From Comamonadaceae bacterium (GTDB lineage: Bacteria > Pseudomonadota > Gammaproteobacteria > Burkholderiales > Burkholderiaceae_C): a stretch of 5,341 bases of DNA. Below, one piece after another: positions 1-5,341 of the stretch (positions within the stretch are counted from its first letter, which is position 1; every line of letters begins with the position of its first letter). The translations under genes and the position numbers were made by a program. The stretch covers positions 1 to 5,341 of the forward strand of contig JAAFHN010000220.1 in the NCBI GenBank assembly GCA_013298415.1, given 5' to 3'. Below the pieces are notes generated by a model. That model saw nothing but the letters and a program-made list of their open reading frames with translations. It ran no database searches and had not been told where the DNA came from.

Positions 1-540
1 GACGGCGCGCCGCATTGCAGCGCAGCCCGCTACCCAGGGCTTGCCGCGCGGGCCTTCATCGTCTCAAGCTTTGGCAAAACCTACCACGTGACGGGCTGGA
101 AAGTGGGCTTTGTGGCCGCGCCCGCGCCGCTCTCCGCCGAATTTCGCAAGGTGCATCAGTTCAATGTGTTCACAGTAAACACGCCAGTGCAGCACGCACT
201 CGCCGCGTACATGGCCGATGCAGCGCCTTACCTGAACCTGCCCGCCTTCTACCAAGCCAAGCGCGATTTGTTTCGCGAAGGCTTGAGCCACACGCGCTTT
301 CGCCTGCTGCCCAGCGAAGGCAGCTACTTTCAATGTGTGGGCATCGACGAGCTGGCCGTGCCAGAAAAAGACTTGCCTGAAACTGAGTTTTGCCAATGGC
401 TCACCCGCGAAATCGGCGTGGCGGCGATTCCGCTTTCAGCCTTCTACGGCAATGGCTTCGACCAGCGCACCATCCGCTTTTGCTTCGCCAAAAAAGACGA
501 CACCCTGCGAGGCGCGCTGGATCGGCTGAAGCGGCTTTAA
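1..540 (+). CDS. ybdL: Methionine aminotransferase (YbdL-like, class I/II PLP-dependent), C-terminal part
   Basis: The frame is open from base 1 and gives the last 179 residues; the N-terminal half lies off the left edge. The segment SSFGKTYHVTGWKVG (window residues 22-36) carries the PLP Schiff-base lysine K26 (bases 76-78). The series VNTPVQHALA, EFCQWLT, GVAAIPLSAFY and IRFCFAKK matches, from memory, Escherichia coli YbdL almost block for block. The arginine in IRFCFAKK (codon 475-477) is the usual carboxylate-binding residue of fold-type I aminotransferases. YbdL transfers the amino group of methionine, and of some aromatic amino acids, to a 2-oxo acid, and is linked to methionine salvage in the cytosol. 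YbdL has about 386 residues, so nearly half is present. Its TAA stop (538-540) overlaps the stop of the convergent ihfA. Family assignment is firm; substrate preference is inferred. Confidence 0.92.
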   Translation, partial: DGAPHCSAARYPGLAARAFIVSSFGKTYHVTGWKVGFVAAPAPLSAEFRKVHQFNVFTVNTPVQHALAAYMADAAPYLNLPAFYQAKRDLFREGLSHTRFRLLPSEGSYFQCVGIDELAVPEKDLPETEFCQWLTREIGVAAIPLSAFYGNGFDQRTIRFCFAKKDDTLRGALDRLKRL

Positions 541-869
541 TCCCCGTCGGGCAGTTCCAGGCCTTGCACCTGGGCTTTGAGTTTGTGGCTGGCGTGGAAG
601 GTGACTACTCGGCGCTCGCTGATGGGAAAGAGCTCACCGGTTTTGGGATTGCGCCCTGGGCGCGGGGCTTTGGTGCGGATTTGGAAGTTGCCAAAGCCTG
701 AGAGCTTCACTTCGTTGTTGGCTTTCAGATCGTCGCCCACGAGTTCAAAAAACGCATCCAGCATGTCTTTGCTCTCACGCTTGTTCAGGCCAATCTGGTC
801 TGAGAGCATGTTGGACAAATGCGCCTTGGTGAGCGCTGGCGTTTCTAAGCTTTCAACGGTGAATTCCAT
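537..869 (-). CDS. ihfA: Integration host factor alpha subunit
   Basis: The 110-residue protein is a DNABII (HU/IHF) family member of the IHF-alpha type. IHF alpha pairs with IHF beta, binds a specific site in the minor groove and bends DNA sharply, serving replication, recombination and sigma-54 transcription. Visible features are the helical dimerisation part (residues 12-50, with GLNKRESKDMLDAFFE), KLSGFGNFQIR (55-65) and the DNA-binding arm RPGRNPKTGE (70-79). P75 aligns with the intercalating P65 of E. coli IHF alpha. RRVVTFHASHKLK (86-98) is also diagnostic. The N-terminus is about ten residues longer than in E. coli. The ATG at 869 is the only possible start: the in-frame upstream stretch holds no ATG, GTG or TTG before a stop. 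No Shine-Dalgarno sequence is visible. The gene stands apart from pheST, its common partner, at least within this window. Confidence 0.95.
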   Translation of the reverse strand: MEFTVESLETPALTKAHLSNMLSDQIGLNKRESKDMLDAFFELVGDDLKANNEVKLSGFGNFQIRTKAPRPGRNPKTGELFPISERRVVTFHASHKLKAQVQGLELPDGD

Positions 870-875
870 GCGCCA

Positions 876-881
876 ATCATA
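876..881 (-). promoter_or_regulatory. Candidate -10 element of the ihfA promoter
   Basis: On the minus strand the hexamer is TATGAT (five of six matches to TATAAT), ending six bases before the ihfA ATG. A sigma-70 start from this element would fall at or within a few bases of the ATG, giving a leaderless or nearly leaderless mRNA; that fits the absence of a Shine-Dalgarno sequence. No good -35 is seen at 16-18 bp spacing (the best is CTGATT), so this is a tentative call. The rest of the 870-980 gap holds only a small dyad, GCGGT-CAA-ACCGC at 912-924, and no T-rich terminator. Confidence 0.35.
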
Positions 882-980
882 CGAGAAAACGCAATGGAAT
901 CAGGTGCTTACGCGGTCAAACCGCAGGCATTTGCTCAAGTATCCGCGGCCCGCAATGGGGCAAGTTCGAAGATACAAGGT

Positions 981-1796
981 TCAATTTCGGTCGCCGCCCA
1001 AAATGCCGCCCACCAAGCCGCCGCCGCCAAATCCGCCCAGCACCGAGCCCTCATCCTTGCTGCCACCCATTTGCGGCGCGGCCGCAAAGATGCGGCTGGC
1101 CAGGCGTGAGAGCGGCAGGCTTTGCAGCCACACCGTGCCAGGGCCAGAGAGCGTGGCAAAAAAGAGGCCTTCGCCGCCAAAGAGCGCGGTTTTGATCTTG
1201 CCCACGTATTGGATGTCGTAGTTCACGCTGGGGGTGAGCGCAACCAGGCAGCCGGTGTCTACGCGCAAGCTTTCACCCGCTTGCAGCTCGCGCTTCAAAA
1301 TCGTGCCGCCTGCGTGCAAAAAAGCCATGCCATCGCCTTCCAGCTTTTGCATGATGAAGCCTTCGCCGCCAAAAAAGCCTGCGCCCAGCTTGCGCTGAAA
1401 GGCAATGCCCACGGCCACACCCTTGGCAGCGCACAAAAACGCATCTTTTTGACACACCAGAGTGCCGCCCATCCGCTTCAAATCCACGGGGATGATCTTG
1501 CCGGCATAGGGTGCGGCAAACGCTACTTTGCGCTTCACATGCGATTGGTTGGCATACACAGTGGTGAAGAGCGATTCGCCAGTGATGAGCCGCTTGCCCG
1601 CACCCAAAAGCTTGCCAAAAATGCCACTTTGCTGCTGCGAACCATCGCCCAGCATGGTGTCCATGTCGATGCCTTGCTCCATGTACATGAGGCTGCCCGC
1701 CTCGCCGATCATGGCTTCGCCGGGATCGAGCTCGCATTCCACGAGCTGCATGTCGTCGCCGTGGATTTGGTAGTCAATTTCGTGCATCGCGTTCAT
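981..1796 (-). CDS. TIGR00266 / AIM24-family protein
   Basis: This 271-residue protein belongs to the AIM24 (TIGR00266) family, a beta-rich fold whose bacterial members have no settled biochemical role; the yeast namesake is a mitochondrial protein. Diagnostic stretches are GEAGSLMYMEQGI (31-43), IFGKLLGAGKRLITGESLFTT (59-79), FFGGEGFIMQKLEGDG (141-156) and its internal repeat LFGGEGLFFATLSGPG (205-220), followed by VWLQSLPLSRLASRI. The two FGGEG blocks reflect the tandem internal symmetry of the fold. The C-terminal tail (about 244-270) is glycine-rich. No signal peptide or clear membrane helix is seen. The ATG at 1796 overlaps the TGA of the ABC ATPase gene (ATGA, 1793-1796) and has AAGGA eight bases upstream, so it is preferred over the second ATG at codon 4. 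It is the last gene of the three-gene operon. Confidence 0.9.
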   Translation of the reverse strand: MNAMHEIDYQIHGDDMQLVECELDPGEAMIGEAGSLMYMEQGIDMDTMLGDGSQQQSGIFGKLLGAGKRLITGESLFTTVYANQSHVKRKVAFAAPYAGKIIPVDLKRMGGTLVCQKDAFLCAAKGVAVGIAFQRKLGAGFFGGEGFIMQKLEGDGMAFLHAGGTILKRELQAGESLRVDTGCLVALTPSVNYDIQYVGKIKTALFGGEGLFFATLSGPGTVWLQSLPLSRLASRIFAAAPQMGGSKDEGSVLGGFGGGGLVGGILGGDRN

Positions 1797-2494
1797 GGCA
1801 TCAATCCTTCGGAAGTCAGGGTGTAAATCGAGTCTGCTGCGCCGGCTGCCGCCTGCGCGTGGGTCACCAGCACGAGCGCGCTGCCGTGCTCGTGCGCCTG
1901 CTCGCGCAGCAGCGCCATCACGCTGGCGGCGGTGCGCGGATCCAAGTTACCTGTGGGCTCGTCGGCCAGAATCAAGGCGGGCTTGTGAATCACAGCGCGG
2001 GCAATGGCAACTCGCTGAAGCTGCCCGCCTGAGAGCTGCGCCGGCAGCCGCGCATGCAACTCACCCAGGCCCACAGCGGCAAGCACGGCGTGCACCCGCG
2101 CTTTGGCCTCAGCGCCATTCGGGTTTTGGCCAAGCAGCATCAGCGGCAGCGCCACGTTTTGCGCCACATCCAAGTGCGGCAGCACATGAAAAGCCTGAAA
2201 CACAAAGCCCATGCGCTCGCGCCGCAGCAAAGCCTTGGCGTCGTCTGCCAGCTTGCCCAAATCTTGGCCACACACCTGCAAGCTCCCCGCTTGCCAGTCG
2301 TCTAGCCCGCCCATCATGTTGAGCAAGCTGGATTTGCCCACGCCAGATTCGCCAAAAATCGCCACGAACTCACCGGCGCGCACGGTCAAATCCACCCCGC
2401 TGAACACCGCTTGCTCGGCGTAGCGCTTTTGCAAACCCGTGGCTTGCACCACCACAGGCCGATCCGCCGCTGAGACTTTGGCTTCGCCGCTCAC
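1793..2494 (-). CDS. ABC transporter ATP-binding protein, LolD/MacB type
   Basis: The 233-residue nucleotide-binding subunit has all the ABC ATPase motifs: Walker A GESGVGKS (48-55), Q-loop Q100 in GFVFQAFHVLP, signature LSGGQ (154-158), Walker B LILADEP (174-180, catalytic E179), D-loop NLD (183-185) and switch H212. The spacing and the VFQAFHVLPHL and DEPTGNLD stretches place it with the LolD/MacB/FtsE-like group. Those ATPases work with FtsX-fold permeases in lipoprotein release or efflux and sit on the cytoplasmic face of the inner membrane. The start is GTG at 2494, overlapping the TGA of the protease gene (GTGA) with a weak AAGG seven bases upstream; no better start precedes the conserved core. 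No permease is encoded in the operon, so the transport partner is unknown. I call the family, not lolD itself. Confidence 0.93.
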   Translation of the reverse strand: MSGEAKVSAADRPVVVQATGLQKRYAEQAVFSGVDLTVRAGEFVAIFGESGVGKSSLLNMMGGLDDWQAGSLQVCGQDLGKLADDAKALLRRERMGFVFQAFHVLPHLDVAQNVALPLMLLGQNPNGAEAKARVHAVLAAVGLGELHARLPAQLSGGQLQRVAIARAVIHKPALILADEPTGNLDPRTAASVMALLREQAHEHGSALVLVTHAQAAAGAADSIYTLTSEGLMP

Positions 2495-3654
2495 TTCGCG
2501 GCCTTGAAGTCAGGCGTGAGCGGCTTGCCATCGCGCCGTTTGGTCTCGATTTCGGCCACGGTGCGCTCCAGCGCCACAAAGCGCTCGCTGGTGGCCGGAT
2601 GGGTGGCCGAGTAGCCGCGCGGCGAAATGCCAGCGGGATTGGCCACCGCCATGCGCCGCCAAAATTTCGGCGCATCGCCAATCGGAATGCCTGCGCGGGC
2701 AGCCACATAGAGGCCCACGTAGTCGGCCTCGGCTTCGAAGTCGCGGCTGTAGTTCATCACGGCGGCTTCGGTGAACGCACCCTGGGTGTTCACGCGGCCC
2801 CGCGAGAGCAAGATGTCGGCCAAGGTGCCCAGTGTTTGATTGCGCTGCATGGCCTGCACATGGCCCATGAAGTTGTGCGCAAACTCGTGGCCGAGCACGA
2901 GCGAGAGCTCCGCATCGCTGGCAAAGCGAAGCATGCCGCGATACAACGCCACCACGCTGCCCGTGGCAAACGCATTCAGCTCTTCGCGAGGCACGAGCTC
3001 TGCACGGTCGTTGCACACCTTGTGCGGGGTGACTGTGAATTGCAGGGTTTGCCAGCTCACGGTGCCGCTCGCAGTGGCTTCGGAGGTCGAGGTCTGACCC
3101 CTGCCGTGTGAAGGCAGAGGTCGCGCAACCGTAGTCGCCAGCGCATCGCCCGTTTTCAGCCACTCGTGGGCGCGCTTTGCCAGCTCAGTCGCCGCTTCCG
3201 CCGTGTTCGGAATCACAAACCCTTTGATCTCCACCAACTGATCGCCCACCCGCAGACCGGCCGAGTGCGCAGGCGTGCCGGGCGGCACATGCGAGAGCAC
3301 CAGCGCGTGCCCACGGATGTTCAGCCTGAGCCGCAGCGTGCTTTCCAGCTCTTTGCCAAAGCCCGCGCCGCTGGTGAATGTGGCACCCGTGTCAAACCGC
3401 ACCCGCTCCTTCGATTGCCGCTCGCACAGCTCGGCGGCTGCCACCAAGAGCGGCCAAGCCACGCGCTTGATCCGGGCTTCGTCTTCCATGATCGCATCGA
3501 GGGCCAGCTCACGCTGAAGCTGCGCCTCGCGCTGCACATCCTGCGGGTTCAGCACCATCGGCTGCGTGCTCGGCCCCGCGCAGGCGGCCAGCATCAGAGC
3601 CAACACGCCGCAGGCAATCACTATCAAATATCTAGCAACAAATGTTGATTTCAC
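2491..3654 (-). CDS. M48-family zinc metalloprotease, PDZ-containing lipoprotein
   Basis: The 387-residue protein begins with a lipoprotein signal peptide (K2 and R8, hydrophobic 9-22, lipobox LAAC with acylated C25). The residue after the cysteine is Ala, which by the E. coli rule suggests outer-membrane anchoring facing the periplasm. A PDZ-like domain follows (about 110-180, with PPGTPAHSAGLRVGDQLVEI). The peptidase domain has HEFAH (256-260, zinc ligands H256 and H260, catalytic E257), the third ligand E307 in SRDFEAEAD, and a C-terminal THPATSER. YcaL, LoiP and BepA are M48 envelope proteases that remove misfolded outer-membrane proteins, so a similar role is plausible. The GTG at 3654 is the only start that keeps the charged signal-peptide n-region; no Shine-Dalgarno sequence is visible. 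It is the first gene of the operon. The linker at 180-195 contains an unusual palindromic DNA segment. Confidence 0.92.
   Translation of the reverse strand: MKSTFVARYLIVIACGVLALMLAACAGPSTQPMVLNPQDVQREAQLQRELALDAIMEDEARIKRVAWPLLVAAAELCERQSKERVRFDTGATFTSGAGFGKELESTLRLRLNIRGHALVLSHVPPGTPAHSAGLRVGDQLVEIKGFVIPNTAEAATELAKRAHEWLKTGDALATTVARPLPSHGRGQTSTSEATASGTVSWQTLQFTVTPHKVCNDRAELVPREELNAFATGSVVALYRGMLRFASDAELSLVLGHEFAHNFMGHVQAMQRNQTLGTLADILLSRGRVNTQGAFTEAAVMNYSRDFEAEADYVGLYVAARAGIPIGDAPKFWRRMAVANPAGISPRGYSATHPATSERFVALERTVAEIETKRRDGKPLTPDFKAAK
3091..3122. repeat. Palindromic segment inside the protease gene (possible intragenic repeat element)
   Basis: The arms GACCCCTGCC (3096-3105) and GGCAGAGGTC (3113-3122) pair over ten positions with one mismatch around a 7-base loop. 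A second, nested odd palindrome, GGTCTGACC (3091-3099), abuts it. The segment encodes a Pro/Ser/Gly/Thr-rich linker (about residues 180-191) between the PDZ and peptidase domains, and it keeps the frame. The shape resembles small interspersed palindromic repeats that are often intergenic in Burkholderiales. Only one copy is present here, so repeat status is unproven. Confidence 0.4.
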
Positions 3655-3670
3655 CTGGACAGAGGGCTGA

Positions 3671-3698
3671 TTTGATTCAAAAAATGGTCAAGCATGCT
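3671..3698. promoter_or_regulatory. Two small palindromes in the divergent intergenic region
   Basis: The 155-bp gap between the protease operon (leftward) and the restriction gene (rightward) contains the odd palindrome TTTGATTCAAA (3671-3681) and the 8-bp palindrome AGCATGCT (3691-3698), in a locally AT-rich stretch. Both lie just upstream of the protease start, where a promoter or operator would be expected. A TTGACC -35-like hexamer on the minus strand (3686-3691) has no convincing -10 at normal spacing. No regulator can be named. Confidence 0.25.
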
Positions 3699-3735
3699 CG
3701 TATTTTGCCCGCCAGCGCCACGCGAGCGCCCAAAC

Positions 3736-3753
3736 CCGGCTCAAAATAGCCGG
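3736..3753 (+). promoter_or_regulatory. Hairpin immediately before a possible leader ORF
   Basis: CCGGCT (3736-3741) and AGCCGG (3748-3753) form a perfect 6-bp stem around the loop CAAAAT. The right arm touches the ATG at 3754. The loop hexamer CAAAAT is also a weak -10-like element; if used, transcription would begin near 3754. As RNA, the hairpin could hide the start of the leader ORF; as DNA, the dyad could be an operator. It lacks the T-tract of an intrinsic terminator. Confidence 0.35.
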
Positions 3754-3813
3754 ATGCCGAGCGCCACCCCAGCTGTTCCGATTCCCCCAGCCTTCCTAAA
3801 CCCCCGCACATGA
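3754..3813 (+). CDS. Possible 19-codon proline-rich leader ORF upstream of the restriction gene
   Basis: An ATG at 3754 opens a reading frame for MPSATPAVPIPPAFLNPRT, ending at TGA 3811-3813. That stop overlaps the restriction-enzyme start codon as ATGA (3810-3813), the arrangement typical of translational coupling. Six of 19 residues are proline, including one PP pair. The downstream gene has no visible Shine-Dalgarno sequence, so coupling would explain how it is translated. The leader itself also lacks one and is preceded directly by a hairpin. ORFs this short arise easily by chance, so I hold this at low confidence. Confidence 0.3.
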   Translation: MPSATPAVPIPPAFLNPRT

Positions 3814-5341
3814 CGGCCCAAGACTTCATCGCCAAATGGGCCAGCGGCGGCAGCCACGAAACTGAGAACGAGCGCCAAGCCGCCCAGCCCTTTTTCCTTG
3901 ACCTGTGCGCCCTGCTCGGCATGCCCCCACCCGGCGAGCGCATTGACGGCGCTGCCGATCAAGACTACGTGTTTGAAAAGCGCACCTTGGTGCTGGGCGC
4001 AAACCGGGGCTTTGCCGATGTGTACAAGCGCGGCCACTTCGCTTGGGAAAACAAAACCCCTGGCGGCAATTTGGATGCCGCGCTGCGCCAACTGCTGAGC
4101 TACAGCCTGGCGCTGGACAACCCACCGCTCTTGGTGGTGAGCGATCGGCTCATCACCCGCATCCACACCCAGTTCAACGGCCACCCGAGCGTTGTACACA
4201 CCATTGCCAGCCAGGATTTGGCCGATCCCGCCAAGCAAGAGCTGCTGCGCCGCCTCTGGACGGATCCTGAGAGCTTTCGCCCCAAAACCACCACCCGCGC
4301 GATCACCGAAGCCGCCGCCAGCGCCTTTGCGACCCTTGCCGACAGCATGCGCGCCCGAGGCACGCCGCCCGAACAAGTGGCGCACTTCCTCACGCAGTGC
4401 GTGTTTTGCTGTTTCGCGGAAGACGTGGGCCTCCTGCCAGAAAAGATGTTTGGCAAGATGATTGGCAACCGCCGTTTGGACTCCAAACGCTTAGGGCCCG
4501 CGCTGGCTGGCCTGTTTGAGGCGATGCGCTCCGGCGGCATGTTTGGGGCAGACGATGTGCCCTGGTTCAACGGCGGGCTCTTCAAAACCGCCCAAGTGCC
4601 CGCGCTCACGGTGCTGGATGCCACGGCGCTGCGCAATGCCGCTGCCCAGGATTGGACTGCGATTGATGTGTCGATCTTCGGCACGCTTTTCGAGCGCGGG
4701 CTGGATCCTGCCAAACGCGCCCAGCTGGGCGCGCACTACACCGATCCCGCCACCATCATGCGCATCATCGAGCCCGTGGTGGCGCGCCCGCTGCGCGCAG
4801 CTTGGGAGGCCGCCAAGCCCGCGATTGCCGCGCTGCAAAAAGCCAGCAAAAAGCACGGCGATGCCAAAAGCAAGGCCGCCCAAGCCGCGCTCACCGAGCA
4901 TTTGCAAAGCCTGGCCGACTTCCGCGTGCTCGATCCTGCTTGCGGCAGCGGCAATTTCCTCTTTTTGGCGCTCAAAACCCTGAAAGACATCGAGCTCGCC
5001 ATCGTGACCGAAGCCGAGCAAATCGGCCTGGATCGCCCGATTGAGCTCGTGACCGGCCCACACAACTTGCTGGGCATCGAAATCAACGAATACGCCGCCG
5101 AGCTGGCGCGGGTGACGGTGTGGATCGGCGAGCTGCAATGGCGCATGGCCCACGGCTACCCCTTCAAAACCGAGCCCATCTTGGAGCCGCTCGACCACAT
5201 TGAGCAGCGGGATGCGCTTTTGGTGATGGACGCAGACGGCAACGCCACGGAAGCCGATTGGCCAAGAGCCAGCGTGGTGATTGGGAATCCGCCGTTTTTG
5301 GGTGGCAACAAAAAGCGCGGCGAGCTCGGCGATGCGTACTT
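3810..5341 (+). CDS. MmeI-type (type IIL) restriction-modification enzyme, N-terminal part
   Basis: An uninterrupted frame from ATG 3810 gives 510 codons and runs off the right edge; MmeI itself has about 919 residues. The N-terminal nuclease domain has D70 in GFADVYKRGHF and E80-N-K82 in FAWENKTPG, a D-x9-ExK site at the same residue numbers as in MmeI, which supports the start. A helical connector follows (about 155-300, with FCCFAEDVGLLPEKMF). The methyltransferase shows motif X-like LGAHYTDPATIM (307-317), SAM-binding motif I DPACGSGNFL (375-384) and catalytic NPPF (493-496), the gamma-class N6-adenine order. Such enzymes cut and methylate DNA with one polypeptide and protect the host by modifying one strand. 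The target-recognition domain is beyond the window, so specificity cannot be read. No Shine-Dalgarno sequence precedes the start, and no obvious compositional break from the neighbours is seen by eye. Confidence 0.92.
   Translation, partial: MTAQDFIAKWASGGSHETENERQAAQPFFLDLCALLGMPPPGERIDGAADQDYVFEKRTLVLGANRGFADVYKRGHFAWENKTPGGNLDAALRQLLSYSLALDNPPLLVVSDRLITRIHTQFNGHPSVVHTIASQDLADPAKQELLRRLWTDPESFRPKTTTRAITEAAASAFATLADSMRARGTPPEQVAHFLTQCVFCCFAEDVGLLPEKMFGKMIGNRRLDSKRLGPALAGLFEAMRSGGMFGADDVPWFNGGLFKTAQVPALTVLDATALRNAAAQDWTAIDVSIFGTLFERGLDPAKRAQLGAHYTDPATIMRIIEPVVARPLRAAWEAAKPAIAALQKASKKHGDAKSKAAQAALTEHLQSLADFRVLDPACGSGNFLFLALKTLKDIELAIVTEAEQIGLDRPIELVTGPHNLLGIEINEYAAELARVTVWIGELQWRMAHGYPFKTEPILEPLDHIEQRDALLVMDADGNATEADWPRASVVIGNPPFLGGNKKRGELGDAY

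Noticed and set aside
557..573. Possible terminator hairpin CCAGG...CCTGG after the aminotransferase
   Set aside because: The stem is only five pairs, lies in ihfA coding sequence and has no T-tract.
914..919. TTGACC (minus strand) as a -35 for ihfA
   Set aside because: No -10-like hexamer lies 16-18 bases downstream, and it is too far from TATGAT.
1122..1826. Plus-strand 234-codon frame opposite the AIM24 gene
   Set aside because: The opposite strand encodes a clear TIGR00266 protein with a start/stop overlap to its neighbour; this frame has no recognisable domain.
2510..3163. Minus-strand 217-codon frame inside the protease gene
   Set aside because: It lies in another frame of the HEFAH-containing protease and is rich in Arg, Ala and Cys without motifs.
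4785..4923. Ala/Lys-rich stretch between the motif X region and motif I of the methyltransferase, considered as an insertion
   Set aside because: As far as I recall, MmeI-family enzymes commonly have a charged helical stretch of this kind at this point, so it is probably ordinary.
3741..5198. Long minus-strand frames opposite the restriction gene
   Set aside because: They are antisense to a motif-rich 510-codon frame, have low-complexity Ala/Gly/Arg composition and show no recognisable domain.
3810..5341. BREX PglX or DISARM methyltransferase as an alternative identity
   Set aside because: The N-terminal D-x9-ExK nuclease site and the MmeI-like N-terminal domain favour a single-chain restriction enzyme, and no BREX or DISARM partner gene is in the window.

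Overview
The window is GC-rich bacterial chromosome, most likely from a betaproteobacterium of the order Burkholderiales and probably the family Comamonadaceae. The main clue is the IHF-alpha protein, whose short N-terminal extension ends in 'ETPALTKA', which I recall as typical of that group. No rRNA, tRNA, CRISPR array, transposase gene or integrase is visible.

Layout from left to right. (1) Positions 1-540, + strand: the C-terminal part of a YbdL-type methionine (PLP-dependent) aminotransferase, cut by the left edge. (2) Positions 537-869, - strand: ihfA, encoding the IHF alpha subunit. It converges on the aminotransferase so tightly that the two stop codons overlap in a TTAA. (3) Positions 870-980: the short ihfA upstream region, with a good -10-like hexamer very close to the start codon. 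(4) Positions 981-3654, - strand: a tightly coupled three-gene operon. In transcription order it encodes a PDZ-containing M48 metalloprotease lipoprotein, a LolD/MacB-type ABC ATPase without a visible permease, and a TIGR00266/AIM24-family protein. Both junctions are 4-bp start/stop overlaps. (5) Positions 3655-3809: a divergent intergenic region with several small palindromes, a hairpin and a possible 19-codon leader ORF. (6) Positions 3810-5341, + strand: the first 510 codons of a large MmeI-type (type IIL) restriction-modification enzyme, open at the right edge.

Functionally, the left part is housekeeping (amino-acid salvage and a nucleoid architectural protein). The middle operon looks like a cell-envelope quality-control or transport module. 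The right part is a single-chain phage-defence enzyme with an N-terminal PD-(D/E)XK-type nuclease, a helical connector and a gamma-class N6-adenine methyltransferase; its target-recognition domain lies beyond the window. The least ordinary points are the possible leader ORF overlapping the restriction gene start, the orphan ATPase in the envelope operon, a palindromic in-frame segment inside the protease gene, and an ihfA gene that may be translated from a leaderless mRNA.
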